Of a stretch of DNA of 64,000 nt, positions 42,238-53,255 are shown piece by piece. The first letter of the stretch is position 1; each line of letters begins with the position of its first letter. The stretch covers positions 310,001 to 374,000 of the forward strand of contig CM044858.1 in NCBI GenBank assembly GCA_024500155.1, written 5' to 3'. The notes below the pieces were generated by a model that saw nothing but the letters and a program-made list of their open reading frames with translations, was not told the origin of the DNA and ran no database searches. A program made the position numbers and the translations under genes. The stretch is from Chenopodium formosanum (Eukaryota; Streptophyta; Magnoliopsida; Caryophyllales; Amaranthaceae).

Positions 42238-44344
42238 TCAGACTATCGCAGAACGTAGTGGCTCGTTTGAGAAAAAAGCTTGCAAGTTCCCTTTCACATG
42301 TTCGTACAAATCATGGTAGGCATCATCTGTGCAAGCAGCAAGATGGGGTGATAGCACAACGTTGTCTAACGCCAATAGCTCTTTTGGCACACTAGGCTCA
42401 TTCTCAAACACGTCCAGCCCAGCACCTGCTATTTGGCCTTCCAGTAAGAATTTCACCAGCTCTTTCTCATCAACTACAGACCCACGAGAAATATTGATGA
42501 CAATTCCTTCCTTTCCCAATGCCAATAATACTTCCCTGTTTATCATATGCCTCGTTTCATCAGTTAATGGACAGCATATTACAAGAACATCACTATTAGC
42601 TGCCAATTCATGGATGTCAGGATAAAACGAGTATGGTACATGAGGCTTCTGTTTCCTTGAGGTGTATAATATGCTGCAATTGAAACCCGTAAGTCTTTTT
42701 GCAATCCTGGAGCCAATACTTCCCAAACCAACAATCCCAATTTTCCTGCATCCGAGCTGAAACCAGAAGATGCAAACAGCAACAACATTAGGGAAAAAAG
42801 ATGGGTGAAGCTAGATGAATATAGTGACTTGTTAATTAGGATTTTGTGAAAGTTAGAGTGATAAGAGTACCACCAAAGCTCAATACAGACTATGCATTAA
42901 ATTGTAGTGGATGATTATCTGAATGAAAGCTACATGAAGGCAATGTAAAATGGAATTAAAGATGACATGGTAAATGAAAACCGTGCATAACTTGTTGGGG
43001 TTCTACGGTTCTCTACCTTCTCTTCTACCTTTCAAAAAGAATCGGTAGGTTTATGAATGGCAATTAGCTGTGCAGTCATGTATATGAACTGAGAGAGAGT
43101 CAGCTGACATATGAAAAGAAAATTTTAACTTTGTTTTCAAAGTTCAAACTCTTCTAACACCCCAGCAGCCCAGCCAAAATTTTAAACTAGCAACCCAAAA
43201 TTTGGGAGATCACATTACACAAAAGTTGGGTGATTTAACAGAATATATGACAATTTTTGTAAATTTATAGGTATTCTTCAGTTCTTCACATATCATTCGC
43301 AAAAATTCGCAAAGACAACTAGACAGGTAATCCCTTCAAAGATTATACATACTGGTAAAAAGAATTTTTGGGATGCAACCATTGATCATACATCGTACTA
43401 GAATCATTATGACATTCATCAGTTACTTCAAAATCTAAAATGAAGTTGATATAATTCCACAAGTAAAGTCTTGAATCTTGATCATTTTATAAGACACATT
43501 GGTTGAATTGAGTTGACTTTGGATCAACCATGAATTGGGCGCCAAACGTATAGTTCAGATAAAAATTGTATCATGTTCAAGTAATGAGTCATTTGATTTA
43601 GTTTCAATCTGGGTCAAACTAATTTGGGCTGATAATATCAATTTTCAGGTAGGATTATTAGTCATATCAATTTTCAGGTAGGATTATCTACAATTCGATC
43701 AATTAAACTAACAAATTACGAAGAACTAATCCAACAATTACTTCCAATGCAATTAATAAACATAAATTAATAACAATTAAATACAAAAACAAATCTAGGG
43801 TTTAGAAATTGCATTTTACCCGATTTCCCAACTGATATGCACCGAGAACGCTCCAATTTCCGCGGCGAACGTAACGATCAGCGGCAGAAATCTTCCGAAG
43901 AACGTCAATTAACAGACCAACGGCAGAATCAGCACAATCAGTGGAGAAAACGTCGGCGGCATTAGCGACGGAAATGCGACGGCGGCGACATTCGTCAAGG
44001 TCGATGAAGTCGACACCAATGGTGGAGGTGACGATACAGCGAAGGGAGGGTAAGTGGTCGAGGATGTCGACGGCGGTGATTCGAGAGCCGAGGCTAGTGA
44101 CGAACATGGCGGTGACATCATCGGAGGAGTTCTCGGCGGCGAGGAATTCCGGGAGAGAAAGTGGAGATTCGAAGGATTTGAGGAAGTTGAAATGGTGAGA
44201 GAATTGGGATTCGAAGCGGTGGTAGATTGGTGGTGGGGGTTTTAGGAGGAGCACTTTTGGTAGGTTTGAATTGGGGGGTTTAGGGGTGGTTGTGTCCGCC
44301 ATTGATGCAGGGGAGGGAGAAATGTGTTTCAGAGTGATGTTCAT
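42238..44344 (-). CDS. HPR3-type glyoxylate/hydroxypyruvate reductase (D-isomer 2-hydroxyacid dehydrogenase), copy A
   Basis: An NAD(P)H-dependent reductase of 2-oxoacids; HPR3 in Arabidopsis reduces glyoxylate and hydroxypyruvate, and related HPPRs reduce 4-hydroxyphenylpyruvate. Two exons on the minus strand: 43820-44344 and 42238-42756, joined in phase 0. They give 347 residues from the first ATG or 333 from the ATG at 44302 (MADTTTPKPP), which fits homologues better. The N-terminal substrate domain has PKVLLLKPPP and LDHLPSLRCIVTSTIGVDFIDL. The Rossmann motif is GIVGLGSIGSRIAKRL. Catalytic residues are Arg in ISRGSVVDE, Glu in DVFENEPSVP and His in LSPHLAA. All are present, so the gene looks functional. 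It is the leftmost member of a head-to-tail minus-strand cluster. Confidence 0.92.
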
Positions 44345-45445
44345 TTTGGACTATATGTCCTGTATAGTGTACATGGACTAGGTTGTTAATTGTTGGTTTT
44401 ATTATGGCTTTGCCACTTGATTTGCAATCGGTTGAGCATTGATGTGATAAACGTGATCTGATCTGGTCTAATTTGAATGTATGTTATATATTATGTGAAT
44501 TTGTGGACATCTTGGTGTGATAAATGTTGCTTACATATCAAATAATTGTATCATACATTCATACTCCATCAATCTCTTATTCAAAATCATGATCATGTTC
44601 TCAATCAAAGAAAATATCAAGAGATGGAAACTAATTTTGGTACTTCTCCTTGTGAATAGAGCATTTAAAACCGCACTCTTTGAAGGAAAGGGTTAAAATC
44701 GATTTATAGAGTTTCAAAAATGTTTCTAGCTTGCAAAAAATACGTACTTAGCATTATGTGCTAATGAAGTAATGATGAGTTTTTTTAACATAAAAACATA
44801 ACTTTTACCAAAGTTATAACTAGGCTACATATTGCTTGGTGTCTGACTCTCAAAGTTACCACTAGGCTACGTTTTGCTTGGTGCGTGACTAGGAATTATA
44901 CGTCTTGTTGTTGACAACTTGTGGTGTGCTCCGGTATTTAATTCAAAAAAATCTGTTTTTAGACTGGTGGAATATTAGGCAATGGTAGGTGTTAAAATGC
45001 AGAAAAAATTGGTCTTGGCAGCTTTAAATTTAAGACTCACTTCATTGTATTGCTTGCAGCATTAATTTCACTCTAGCAAAAGTTCAACAAATACTCAGAA
45101 TAAAACTTCAACAGCAATCTAAAAAACACACTTAAGGAATATGGTTGTTTGGCTGAACATAGAGCATTCAAGTATAATTAAAACTCCAGCAATTCAAATA
45201 TGAACCTTGAAATCAGCTTACTCCCCTGCTTCATATACATTTCTTCCTCGGCGAAAGCAGAGCGTGCAGGCTTCAGACTTAGAAATCAGCTAGACTTGTA
45301 TTGCTGAGGCTGTTATGTTATTCCAGATTCTTGATTGTATGACAAAATATTTTCATGACCTCTTTACCATCTTCATAGCTTACTAACAGAGGAAGAACCA
45401 TCTGTATTCTGCTAGAATATGAACCGTGAAACAAGGTCTGAGGAA
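44345..45445. other. Spacer between HPR3-like copies
   Basis: About 1.1 kb holding the promoter side of copy A and the presumed 3' UTR of the next unit. A short direct repeat (ACTAGGCTAC..TTGCTTGGTG, near 44820-44845 and 44866-44885) is the only structure seen. Confidence 0.5.
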
Positions 45446-48006
45446 TCATTCATCCATGACTGGAGAGAGCAATGGTTTGTTTGAAAAGAAAGCTTGGAGA
45501 TTTCCTAGCGCAAGCTCAAAAACATCACGAAACGACTCGTGAGTTAAATAGGCTGCATGAGGTGACAGAACAACATTGTCCATGCCAAGAAGCTCTTTCG
45601 GCACATTAGGCTCTTTCTCAAAAACATCCAATCCAGCACCAGCTATCTTACCTTCAACTAAAAATTTCACCAGTTCATTCTCGTCTATTATAGGCCCTCG
45701 AGCAATATTAATGATGACACCATCCTTACCTAATGCTGTTAGCACTTCTTTGTTTATCATATGCCTGGTTTCATCAGTTAAGGCACAGCTTATAACCAGG
45801 GCATCACTGTTAGCAGCTAACTCGCGAATATCTGAATAATAAGGGTATGAAACAGATGGTTTCTCTTTTCTTGAGTTGTATAAAATTTTGCAACCAAAAG
45901 CCTCCAATCTTTTCGCAATCCTACAGCCTATGCTTCCCAATCCGATAATTCCTATCCTCTTCCCTTTTAACTGCATGTTTAATTGTAATTAGTACATGCA
46001 AAACAACAAGCTAAAAATCTCAGATACTTCAAAAATGTACTAGTAAATTCAAATAGTGTGGTATCTTATCTCGATATATATTCTACAAACAAAGGATGTA
46101 TGCAGGACTGTAGGAGTTTGTTTTGGAAAAGCCTTAACTTTTAAAATGACTGAATTGCGAACAGAAGTTTATTTGAGATAAGATGATATTACCCTATGAC
46201 CCAAACAATACAGTCCATCAGTGGAACTCCAATCACCTCGCCGCACAAGACGATCACCAGCAGACACCTTACGGAGAAGATTGATAAGAAGAGCCACTGC
46301 AAAGTCGGCGCAATCATCAGAGTAAGCATCATCAGCATAGGACACAGCTATACCACGGCGACCACACTCTGCAAGATCAATATGGTTGAGGCCAGCAGTG
46401 ATGGTGACAATGCACCGGAGGTTTGGAAGGTGATCGAGTACGTCAGCAGCAGTAATGGGGACGTGGCCACCAATGAGCATGGCGGTGACACCAGCAGAGC
46501 AGCGAGGGATTGAGGCAGGGGTAGAGGGGAGTCATAGGCTTTAACGAAGTGAAAATGCTTAGAGAATTCGGCCTCGAAAAGGGAGAAGAAATGTAATGGA
46601 TTGAGAATCAGGACCTTTGGGAGATTTTCCGGCTGAGATTTTCCAGTGATATCCATTGGTAATTGAGATATATATTGTGAGATGAGGTGTGGCAATGTTG
46701 TTTCTATTTATAGTATAGAGGGTTTGTTACAGCTTAGAGTTGTGCAATTATTATTGTAATTTCTAGTATTAATTTGTAATCTTTTAGAGTTAATTAATTC
46801 AGTGAACTTGTACATTCTAGAGACAAATAATAGAGTATCAAGAGTGAAGAAGACTACAATGTACAAAAACTACTTTCAAATGTCAATTATGGAGTATAAT
46901 TATAAGTAACTTTCAAATGTCAATTATAATTATAACTTTCGGACACATGAGAGTTGTACATCAAATTATTAATATAAAGTACTAATATTAGGTGAAATTA
47001 GTCGTCAAACATTAGCTATTACTCCGTAATTCCGTATTACTTAGTACTTGTATAGTTGTATGTAGCAGTGTAGTACAAATAATTTTGATGTCAAACCTAG
47101 GGAGTTTTTAGTTCGGTCCATACTCGGTGCAACAATCACAATTCATAAGCGGATATCAAATTACTCCCTCCCTGTTTTTTTAACAGTTTGACCGGCATAT
47201 AGTTTAACTTAAATAAAATAAGAGGTAAGTAGAGGTAGTTAGAGTATTAAAAAATTGTAAAAGAAAGATAGTGGAGTTAAAAGTTTATTGAAAAGTAATA
47301 AATGTGTGAGAAAAGACATAATAAAAAAAGTAATAGAGGGTTTGGATAGGACCATAAGAGGAGAGAGATATATAATATTTTAATGTAGCTTTTTGCCAAA
47401 AAAGTAACGGTAACACTTAAAAATCACGGCCGAAAATGAAAAATGTAACACTTAAAAAAATACGGAGGGAGTATCAATTACGTCTTACGGTCTTTCCTAG
47501 TCAATATAAAAACAATTTAAAAAGAGGAATCAAAGTTAAAAAGATGAAATTACCCTTTTACCCAAGCAATATTGACCCTTATCATTCCAATCACCTCTTC
47601 GCACAAACCCATCACCAGCAGTTACTTTCCTAAGCACATCAATCAAAAGAGCCACAGCATGATTAGCGCAGTCATCGGAGTAAGAATCTCCGGCGGAAGC
47701 GACGGCAATACCACGGCGGCGACACTCAGGGAGGTCGATCAGATAAAGTCCAGCAGATGTGGCGACGATGCAGCGGAGGTTTGGGATGTGATCCAAGACG
47801 TCTCGTGAATTTACAAGGACACTTCCACTGGCGAGCAAGGCGGTGATTCCGGCGGAGTTTGCGGCGGCGAGGAATTGTGGGAGCGGAAGAGGTGAATCGG
47901 AAGCTTTGATGAAGTGGAAGTGTTGGGAGAATTCGGATTCGTGGATAGTGAAGGCTGGTGGTGGTTTAATTATCAGGACTTTTTGTAGTGGTGTTTTGGC
48001 TTCCAT
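45446..48006 (-). CDS. HPR3-type 2-hydroxyacid reductase, possible composite of two copies
   Basis: An intact second exon (45446-45970, 174 residues; GIIGLGSIGCRIAKRL, Arg in INIARGPIIDE, Glu in DVFEKEPNVP, His in LSPHAAY) follows two candidate first exons. The near one (46193-46656) is frameshifted. The far one (47554-48006, 151 residues, starting MEAKTPLQKVLIIKPPP) is open throughout, ends in a good donor after CLGKR, and has no second exon of its own in the 1.5 kb before the near first exon. Both donors are phase 0, so splicing the far exon to 45970 would give an intact 325-residue enzyme, a normal length, across a 1.58-kb intron that contains the broken exon and a Stowaway element. The alternative is that both units are dead, or that the frameshift is a sequence error. 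Function as for the HPR3 family. Confidence 0.55.
46193..46656 (-). pseudogene. Frameshifted first exon of an HPR3-like copy (copy B)
   Basis: It starts MDITGKSQPENLPKVLIL (an earlier in-frame ATG is at 46695) and matches the other first exons. After PLPLPQSLAA the homology moves to another frame (AGVTAMLIGGHVPITAADVLDHLPNLRC...), ending CLGHR before a GT donor. Compared with the sibling at 47554-48006, seven bases are missing near 46495-46505. The rest is well conserved, so the lesion is recent or an error. Confidence 0.8.
46700..47550. other. Region between the two first exons of the HPR3-like cluster
   Basis: AT-rich, with no second-exon homology visible on the minus strand. A duplicated ACTTTCAAATGTCAATTAT occurs near 46872 and 46911. 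It includes the Stowaway element 47164-47471. If the composite gene is real, this is intronic. Confidence 0.55.
47164..47471. mobile_element. Stowaway (Tc1/mariner) MITE
   Basis: 308 bp with ends CTCCCTCCCTG and TACGGAGGGAG, flanked by TA (47162-47163 and 47472-47473). The TA duplication and CTCCCTCC terminus are diagnostic of Stowaway. Confidence 0.88.
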
Positions 48007-48343
48007 CGATGTTGATGACAGAAAAGTGTGATGCTAATTGGAAGGTTTTGTTTTGGGATTTAATTTGGGTAAATGACTCGGTTGATTAGGTAGTCCCGAT
48101 TAGGATGGCTTTGTTTACTCTATCTAAAACATAAAAATAAGTTCAATTCAATAAAATTAATTTGGTTATAGAACCCTTAAATTCGGTCAGATTTGAACTA
48201 TTTTCACACCTCTACCTTTGAGTTTCTAACTTTGGTTTTTTGTGCTTCATGTGATTCCACGTTTGTGTTTGTGTTTGTGTAGTGCTTTTTGATTTATTTT
48301 TCCTTTACACAATTTGTGTTTTAAAATCAAATTTTATGTCTTA

Positions 48344-49095
48344 GGGCCTGTTTTGTTCAGCTTAATATTTTCTCCATTTTTAAATACTTGTTCTATTTCT
48401 TCATGCGCGGAGTTTTAGGAAAAATTGGAGAAAGTAATAAAATATGGAGGTAGTGAAAAAATTAAAAACAAAATTGTATAAAGTAAAAGTACGAGAGGGA
48501 ATTGGAGAGAATATGAAATTATTTTATGAGAGAAGGAAATTAGGAGCTGAACTAAACTAATTGGAGTTGAACTGATTGGAGCTGAACTGAACTGAGCTGA
48601 AATAAATATTTTATGAGAGAAAGAAATTAGGAGTTGAACTGATTGGAGCTGAACTGAATTGAGCTGAAATAAATATTTTATGAGAGAAAGAAATTAGGAG
48701 TTGAACTAAACAGATTGGAACTATACTGAACTAATTGGAGCTGAACTGAACTGAGCTGAAATAAATATTTTATGAGAGAAGGAAATTAGAAGCTGAACTA
48801 AACAGATTGGAGCTGAACTGAACTTAAATTAAGTAAGGGCCTGTTCTCTTACGTTGAAATTCAGTTCAGTTCAGTTCAGTTCAGTTCAGCTGAGTTCAGT
48901 TCAGTTCAGCTCAGCTGCGTTCAGTTCAGTTCAGTTCAGCTTAATTCAGTTCACTTCAGTTCAGTTCAGCTCATAATTTCCTTCTCTTATAAAATATTCA
49001 TTTCATTTCAGTTCAGTTCAACTTAATTCAGTTCAGTTCAGCTGAGTTCAGTTCAGTTTAGTCAACGAGAATAGGCCCTAAATGTGAACAGGCCG
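48344..49095. mobile_element. Tourist-like MITE expanded by internal repeats, containing a second MITE
   Basis: The outer element begins TTA|GGGCCTGTTTTGTTCAG and appears to end TGTGAACAGGCCG|TAA. Between about 48530 and 48830 a unit of about 60-90 bp (GAGCTGAACTGAACTGAGCTGAAATAAATATTTTATGAGAGAA-type) is repeated about four times. A second copy of the family (48837-49078) is inserted near its right end. Confidence 0.65.
48837..49078. mobile_element. Inner Tourist-like MITE rich in (TTCAG)n
   Basis: 242 bp with ends GGGCCTGTTCTC and GAGAATAGGCCC, flanked by TAA (48834-48836 and 49079-49081). The left half is largely TTCAG pentamers and the right half similar, with ATAAAATATTCATTTCA in the middle. 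Removing it rejoins a sequence like the intact copy at 52592-52738. Confidence 0.75.
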
Positions 49096-49459
49096 TAAAT
49101 GAGGACTATAGAGTAGCAATATTGAGCATCACTTAAAATTTTTGGTTCCCTATAACTTTTCTAAAACTATGTACACATCTGTGCAATTATTAGAAACATA
49201 AGGAAAACTAATATACGGAGTACATCAGTACATGTAATGAAAGGGTGCACGTGTTGCGCTCGGCTCGCACAAATAGTTTTTCTAATAAAACCAGTCCAAA
49301 ATCTACATTTGTTGATAACATCTTGCGAGTATGAACAAAACTGGGTCCCTTTCTAAAAAGAGAAAGCGAAAGGAAAAAAAATATATGGTCCCCCAATTAG
49401 ATTAACGGTTTATATATTTGGACATTAAATAAGATTATAAACCATAAACTCCATAAAAC

Positions 49460-49469
49460 TATATATATA
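49460..49469 (+). promoter_or_regulatory. TATA box of dioxygenase copy 1
   Basis: TATATATATA lies 84-93 bp upstream of the ATG at 49553, in a region that resembles the promoter of copy 2. Confidence 0.5.
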
Positions 49470-49552
49470 GTTGTCATCCCTATTTCCAAGACTAGAGATC
49501 ATCCCTTCAAAGTCCTTCACAACCACACCCAAAAACGAAAACAGGAACTATA

Positions 49553-50921
49553 ATGACATCAGTTACTGCCACCCAATCGGTCTTAGCATTACACCGTGAA
49601 GACGATGTCAAAAAATTTGATGACACGAAACTAGGAGTTAAAGGCCTAGTCGACTCTGGTGTCACCCAAATCCCTTCCTTCTTCCACCACCCTCCTGAAA
49701 ACCTGATCGATATGGGAAACTCAGCACCCGTGCCTGACACGGGTGCTGACCCAATCCCTGTAATCGACCTATCAGGTCCAACACCAGAGGTGGTACAGCA
49801 AGTCCATAAAGCCGCGGGTGAGTTCGGATTTTTTCAAGTGGTAAACCATGGAATCCCAGTTTCTCTCCTTGATCGCCTCGTAAAAGTGGTCAAGGCATTT
49901 CATGAACTCCCACCTCAAGAAAGGATGAAGCATTACACACGAGATATGGCAACGACCGGTGTTAGCTACTTTTCGAATGTTGATCTCTTCCTATCAAAAC
50001 CTGCCAGCTGGAAAGATTCGTTGCAAGTTCGGTTGAGTCCTACTATGGCTAATATTGATGCAATTCCCGATATTTGCAGGTGTTAAAAAACAATTTTTAA
50101 TTTTTTATTTAGTTGTAAAATAAAACTTTTAAAATTTTAGTAGTAAACAACAATTTCTTGATTTCTTTTGGTGGTACGAGTATATATGTTATAATTTGAT
50201 CGATTTTGTTAGTTTTATCTAAAACGTGATACGAGTATATATGTTATAATTTGTGGCAGAAATGAGATTGTTGAGTGGGAGAAGGAAGTGCAACAGCTAA
50301 GTGAGAAGCTATTAGGACTATCTCTTTGGGACTGGGAGTGAAATCTGATAAATTGAGAGAAATGGCACGTCCAGGAGAAAGATACATGGTTGGCCACTAC
50401 TATCCGTGTTGTCCCGAGCCCAACAAGACGATCGGGACCCCGTCCCATACAGATCCAGTTCTCCTCACTGTGTTACTTCAGGATCAAGTTGGTGGGTTGC
50501 AAGTTAAACATCAAGGAAATTGGTTGAATGTGTTACCAGTTCATGGTGCACTTATTATTAATGTTGGCGACTTGCTTCAGGTATCTAACTTATATAGCCT
50601 CTTTATTACTTCGATTACTTTCTTAAATTGATTGTGTCATTCAATTGTCAGATCCTCTCGAATGATAAGTACACGAGTGTAGAGCACCAAGTGTATGCTA
50701 ATCCTCACCATGAACCAAGGGTGTCAATCCCTGTGTTCTGTAACCCTACAGAGAGGGATGACTTGTATGGACCGTTACCAGAGATAGTATCACCTCAAGA
50801 CCCTGCACATTACCGCGAATTCACATACTCAGAATTCGTTTACAACAGGTTTTTAAATAAGGAACTAGATGAAAAGTCCTGGGCCAAACTCTTCCGTTTG
50901 GAATACAATGCAAGTGATTAA
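49553..50921 (+). pseudogene. 2OG-Fe(II) dioxygenase, ACC-oxidase-homolog type, copy 1 (frameshifted)
   Basis: Same family as copies 2 and 3: soluble DOXC-class enzymes labelled '1-aminocyclopropane-1-carboxylate oxidase homolog', mostly acting in specialised metabolism rather than ethylene synthesis. Exons: 49553-50079, 50260-50580 and 50652-50921. Exon 1 matches copy 2 in length exactly (527 bp) and encodes DDTKLGVKGLVDSG, IPVIDLSGPTPEV and FGFFQVVNHGIP. Exon 2 is 321 bp, not 322: one base is missing near 50320-50323 (GGACTATCTCTTTGGG versus GGACTTTTCTCTCAAGG in copy 2), causing a stop at about 50337-50339. Beyond it the correct frame is open with HTDP, LLQDQVGGLQV, VEHQV and EPRVS, i.e. 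both iron His, Asp and the R-x-S motif. The lesion is single and recent; a sequencing error is possible. Confidence 0.85.
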
Positions 50922-51375
50922 TCATGTTGGGATCATTTCTTATCATGTAATTGCTTGCCGTCATTGTATTGTGTAGTTAATCTATATGAATCATTTGGTT
51001 CTGTTGTTGTACTCATGTATACTCTTTCATGTCAGTATTGTTGATTTCTTTTGTTCACAAGTCATTTTTGCTGAGGGTTTTAAATAAGCTAGTCAAGCTC
51101 AAGGCATTTTCTCAGGAAAAATTACATAAATATAGTTGGCCCCCTATCAAACAAAAAAATAAATGAAAATTTTTATATATAGGTGAAAAAGTGTTGCAAT
51201 TGCAATGAATCAAAAACGAAAATTGTTTTAGTAGTACACTTTATTATTATTATTATTATCATAAGACCGCTTCTATAAGTCACTAGCTCACTACGATAGT
51301 ACAAGCTTGTGATCATATTCCAATTGCTCTTTCTATTGTCGAATAAACATAAAAGTTGGGTACTCAAATTTGAGT

Positions 51376-51422
<47 letters not shown>

Positions 51423-51832
51423 AAATTGGGTATTGAATTTTACCCCATATATAGCAAATTTAATACTATGACCTATCTAAATCTACTTTTTCGGCAGGCA
51501 ACTTTCAATACCATGTTAACTAGCCTTTTAATGGAAAATTTTTTATTGGAAAAAAAAGGTAAAATTATTTTTGTTGACAAATTTAGTAAAAATGAAAAGA
51601 ATAAAAAAGAAAATGATAATTATAAGTACCTTGAAGAATACCACCAGTCCACCACAACCTCATTGATAGACAGGATGGAAAGGGAGTAGATTCTCACAAT
51701 TGGAGCATATTCTCAAAATAAATAATTTACCATAATATAAGGATCTTTTAATAAAACTTGAGGAAAATTACAAAGATGACACAAGTAACATCACTGATTT
51801 TATACAATATCAAAATCATAATTTAAGATAGC

Positions 51833-51902
51833 GCCCCCCCTCCCCCCCCCCCCCCCCCAAAAAAAAAAAACCCCCCAAAAAAAAAAGGAAAAAAAAAAAA
51901 AA
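51833..51902. repeat. C-run/A-run low-complexity block
   Basis: Alternating long C runs (7, 17 and 6 bases) and A runs. On the minus strand it is a set of G runs able to form a quadruplex. Such homopolymers are also prone to assembly error. Confidence 0.85.
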
Positions 51903-52157
51903 TCAAATTTTAGATATTTTTGTGGGGGCTTTATTATGGGAAAAATGGGAGAACTTAGTATGAGAAAATTGACCCAATAAACATTGAAAAGGGCTCCAAA
52001 TTAAAGGAGAGGAAATTACATAAACCAGAAATGAAAGTTACAAGAAACTGTGATCTATTTTTTTGTAAAGAAAACAAAACTATGATCTATTTTGGTAGTC
52101 TTGTGAATTTTTTAGGGTGTCAAGATTAAATTCAGAAGCAAAAAATTCTAATTAATA

Positions 52158-52512
52158 CTTCCTCCATCCCATAATTACATGCAAATAACTCTAAAAAGTA
52201 CGGTTTTTAAGGAGGATGGAAAAAGTAGAGGAAAATTGTATGAAAAAGATAAAAAGTGAAGAATGTTGTATGGGAAAAGTGAAAAAGTAGGGAGTATTAT
52301 ATGGAAAAGTAAAAAAGTAGGTAATGATTTTTGGGTAGTGTGTTTTTTGTATGAAAAAGAGAAAAAATAAGTAATGATTGTTTAGGTATGTGTGTAATTT
52401 GTATGGAAAAGCTAAAAAGTAAGTAATGATTAGATGTTATTTTTAGTAATAGGATGAACATTTTGGGACACCCAAAATAGTATATTTGCCTGTAATTATG
52501 GGACGGAGGGAG
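52158..52512. mobile_element. Stowaway (Tc1/mariner) MITE
   Basis: 355 bp with ends CTTCCTCCATCCCATAATTA and TAATTATGGGACGGAGGGAG, flanked by TA (52156-52157 and 52513-52514). The interior has several GGAAAAGTAAAAAAGTAG-type repeats. Confidence 0.88.
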
Positions 52513-52591
52513 TAGTTTAAAAGAAACTGTGCACAAGCAATTGTATTATAAAATTGGAGTACCTATTAGCATAATTACAGTTGTGGAATTA

Positions 52592-52738
52592 GGACTTGTT
52601 CACATTTACTAAACTGAGCTGAATTGAACTGATTGGAGCTGAACTGAACTGAATAGAGCTGAAATGAATTTTTTATAAGAGAAGGAAATTAGGAGCTGAA
52701 TTGAATTGAATTGAAATTAAGCTTAAGTGAACAAGCCC
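52592..52738. mobile_element. Tourist/Harbinger-like MITE
   Basis: 147 bp with inverted ends GGACTTGTTCAC and GTGAACAAGCCC, flanked by TTA (52589-52591 and 52739-52741). The interior has GAGCTGAACTGAACTGAA motifs, the same family as 39753-39881. Confidence 0.78.
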
Positions 52739-52860
52739 TTAGGAGAACAAATGAAAATTTTGGACATGAGGAAAAACAAATTTGATGAAGATAGCTACTA
52801 CATGTAACGAATAATTTACAATTTTAATATCTTTTGTTTTCTCCCAAATTTTTGTACTTA

Positions 52861-52894
<34 letters not shown>

Positions 52895-53165
52895 TAACTA
52901 ATGCTTGGTAACTTGTTAACCAGTTATAAGAGATGAAAAATCAAACGAGGCTACCAATCTAGAGTTTCTAGACTGTACCATTTGTTGATAACTTCTGCCC
53001 CTCATAGTCGTGAGTATGAACAAAACTGGTCCCCCAATTAGAGTTGCGTAGCTTATTTAATTTGACAATATATAAAGTTATAAACCATTAGAGTTCCGTA
53101 TTAATCACTCTCATTTATTCTAATTTGAAAATTCACACCAAAAATTGACTACTACTCCATAAAAG

Positions 53166-53172
53166 TATAAAA
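53166..53172 (+). promoter_or_regulatory. TATA box of dioxygenase copy 2
   Basis: TATAAAA overlaps the first base of an upstream in-frame ATG at 53172. Transcription would normally start about 30 bp further on, which argues that the conserved ATG at 53256 is the true start. Confidence 0.5.
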
Positions 53173-53255
53173 TGTCATCCCTATTCCCAAAATTAGATCA
53201 CACAAAATTGTTACACAACTACGCCCAAACACGAAAACAGAAAACAGGAACTATA

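Larger units (their letters stand above)
48007..49552. other. Divergent intergenic region between HPR3 and dioxygenase clusters
   Basis: It separates the last minus-strand HPR3 first exon from the first plus-strand dioxygenase, so it holds both promoters. The middle (48344-49095) is a nested Tourist-like MITE. A TATATATATA box at about 49460-49469 lies some 85 bp before the dioxygenase ATG. The block 49300-49500 is similar to 52980-53160 upstream of the next dioxygenase, so the promoter was duplicated with the gene. Confidence 0.6.
50922..53165. other. Spacer between dioxygenase copies 1 and 2
   Basis: 3' UTR of copy 1, then non-coding DNA with a 44-bp T run (51377-51420), a C-run/A-run block (51833-51902), a Stowaway MITE (52158-52512), a Tourist-like MITE (52592-52738) and a T run at 52865-52890. 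No gene is seen; the low-complexity frames are artefacts. Confidence 0.6.
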
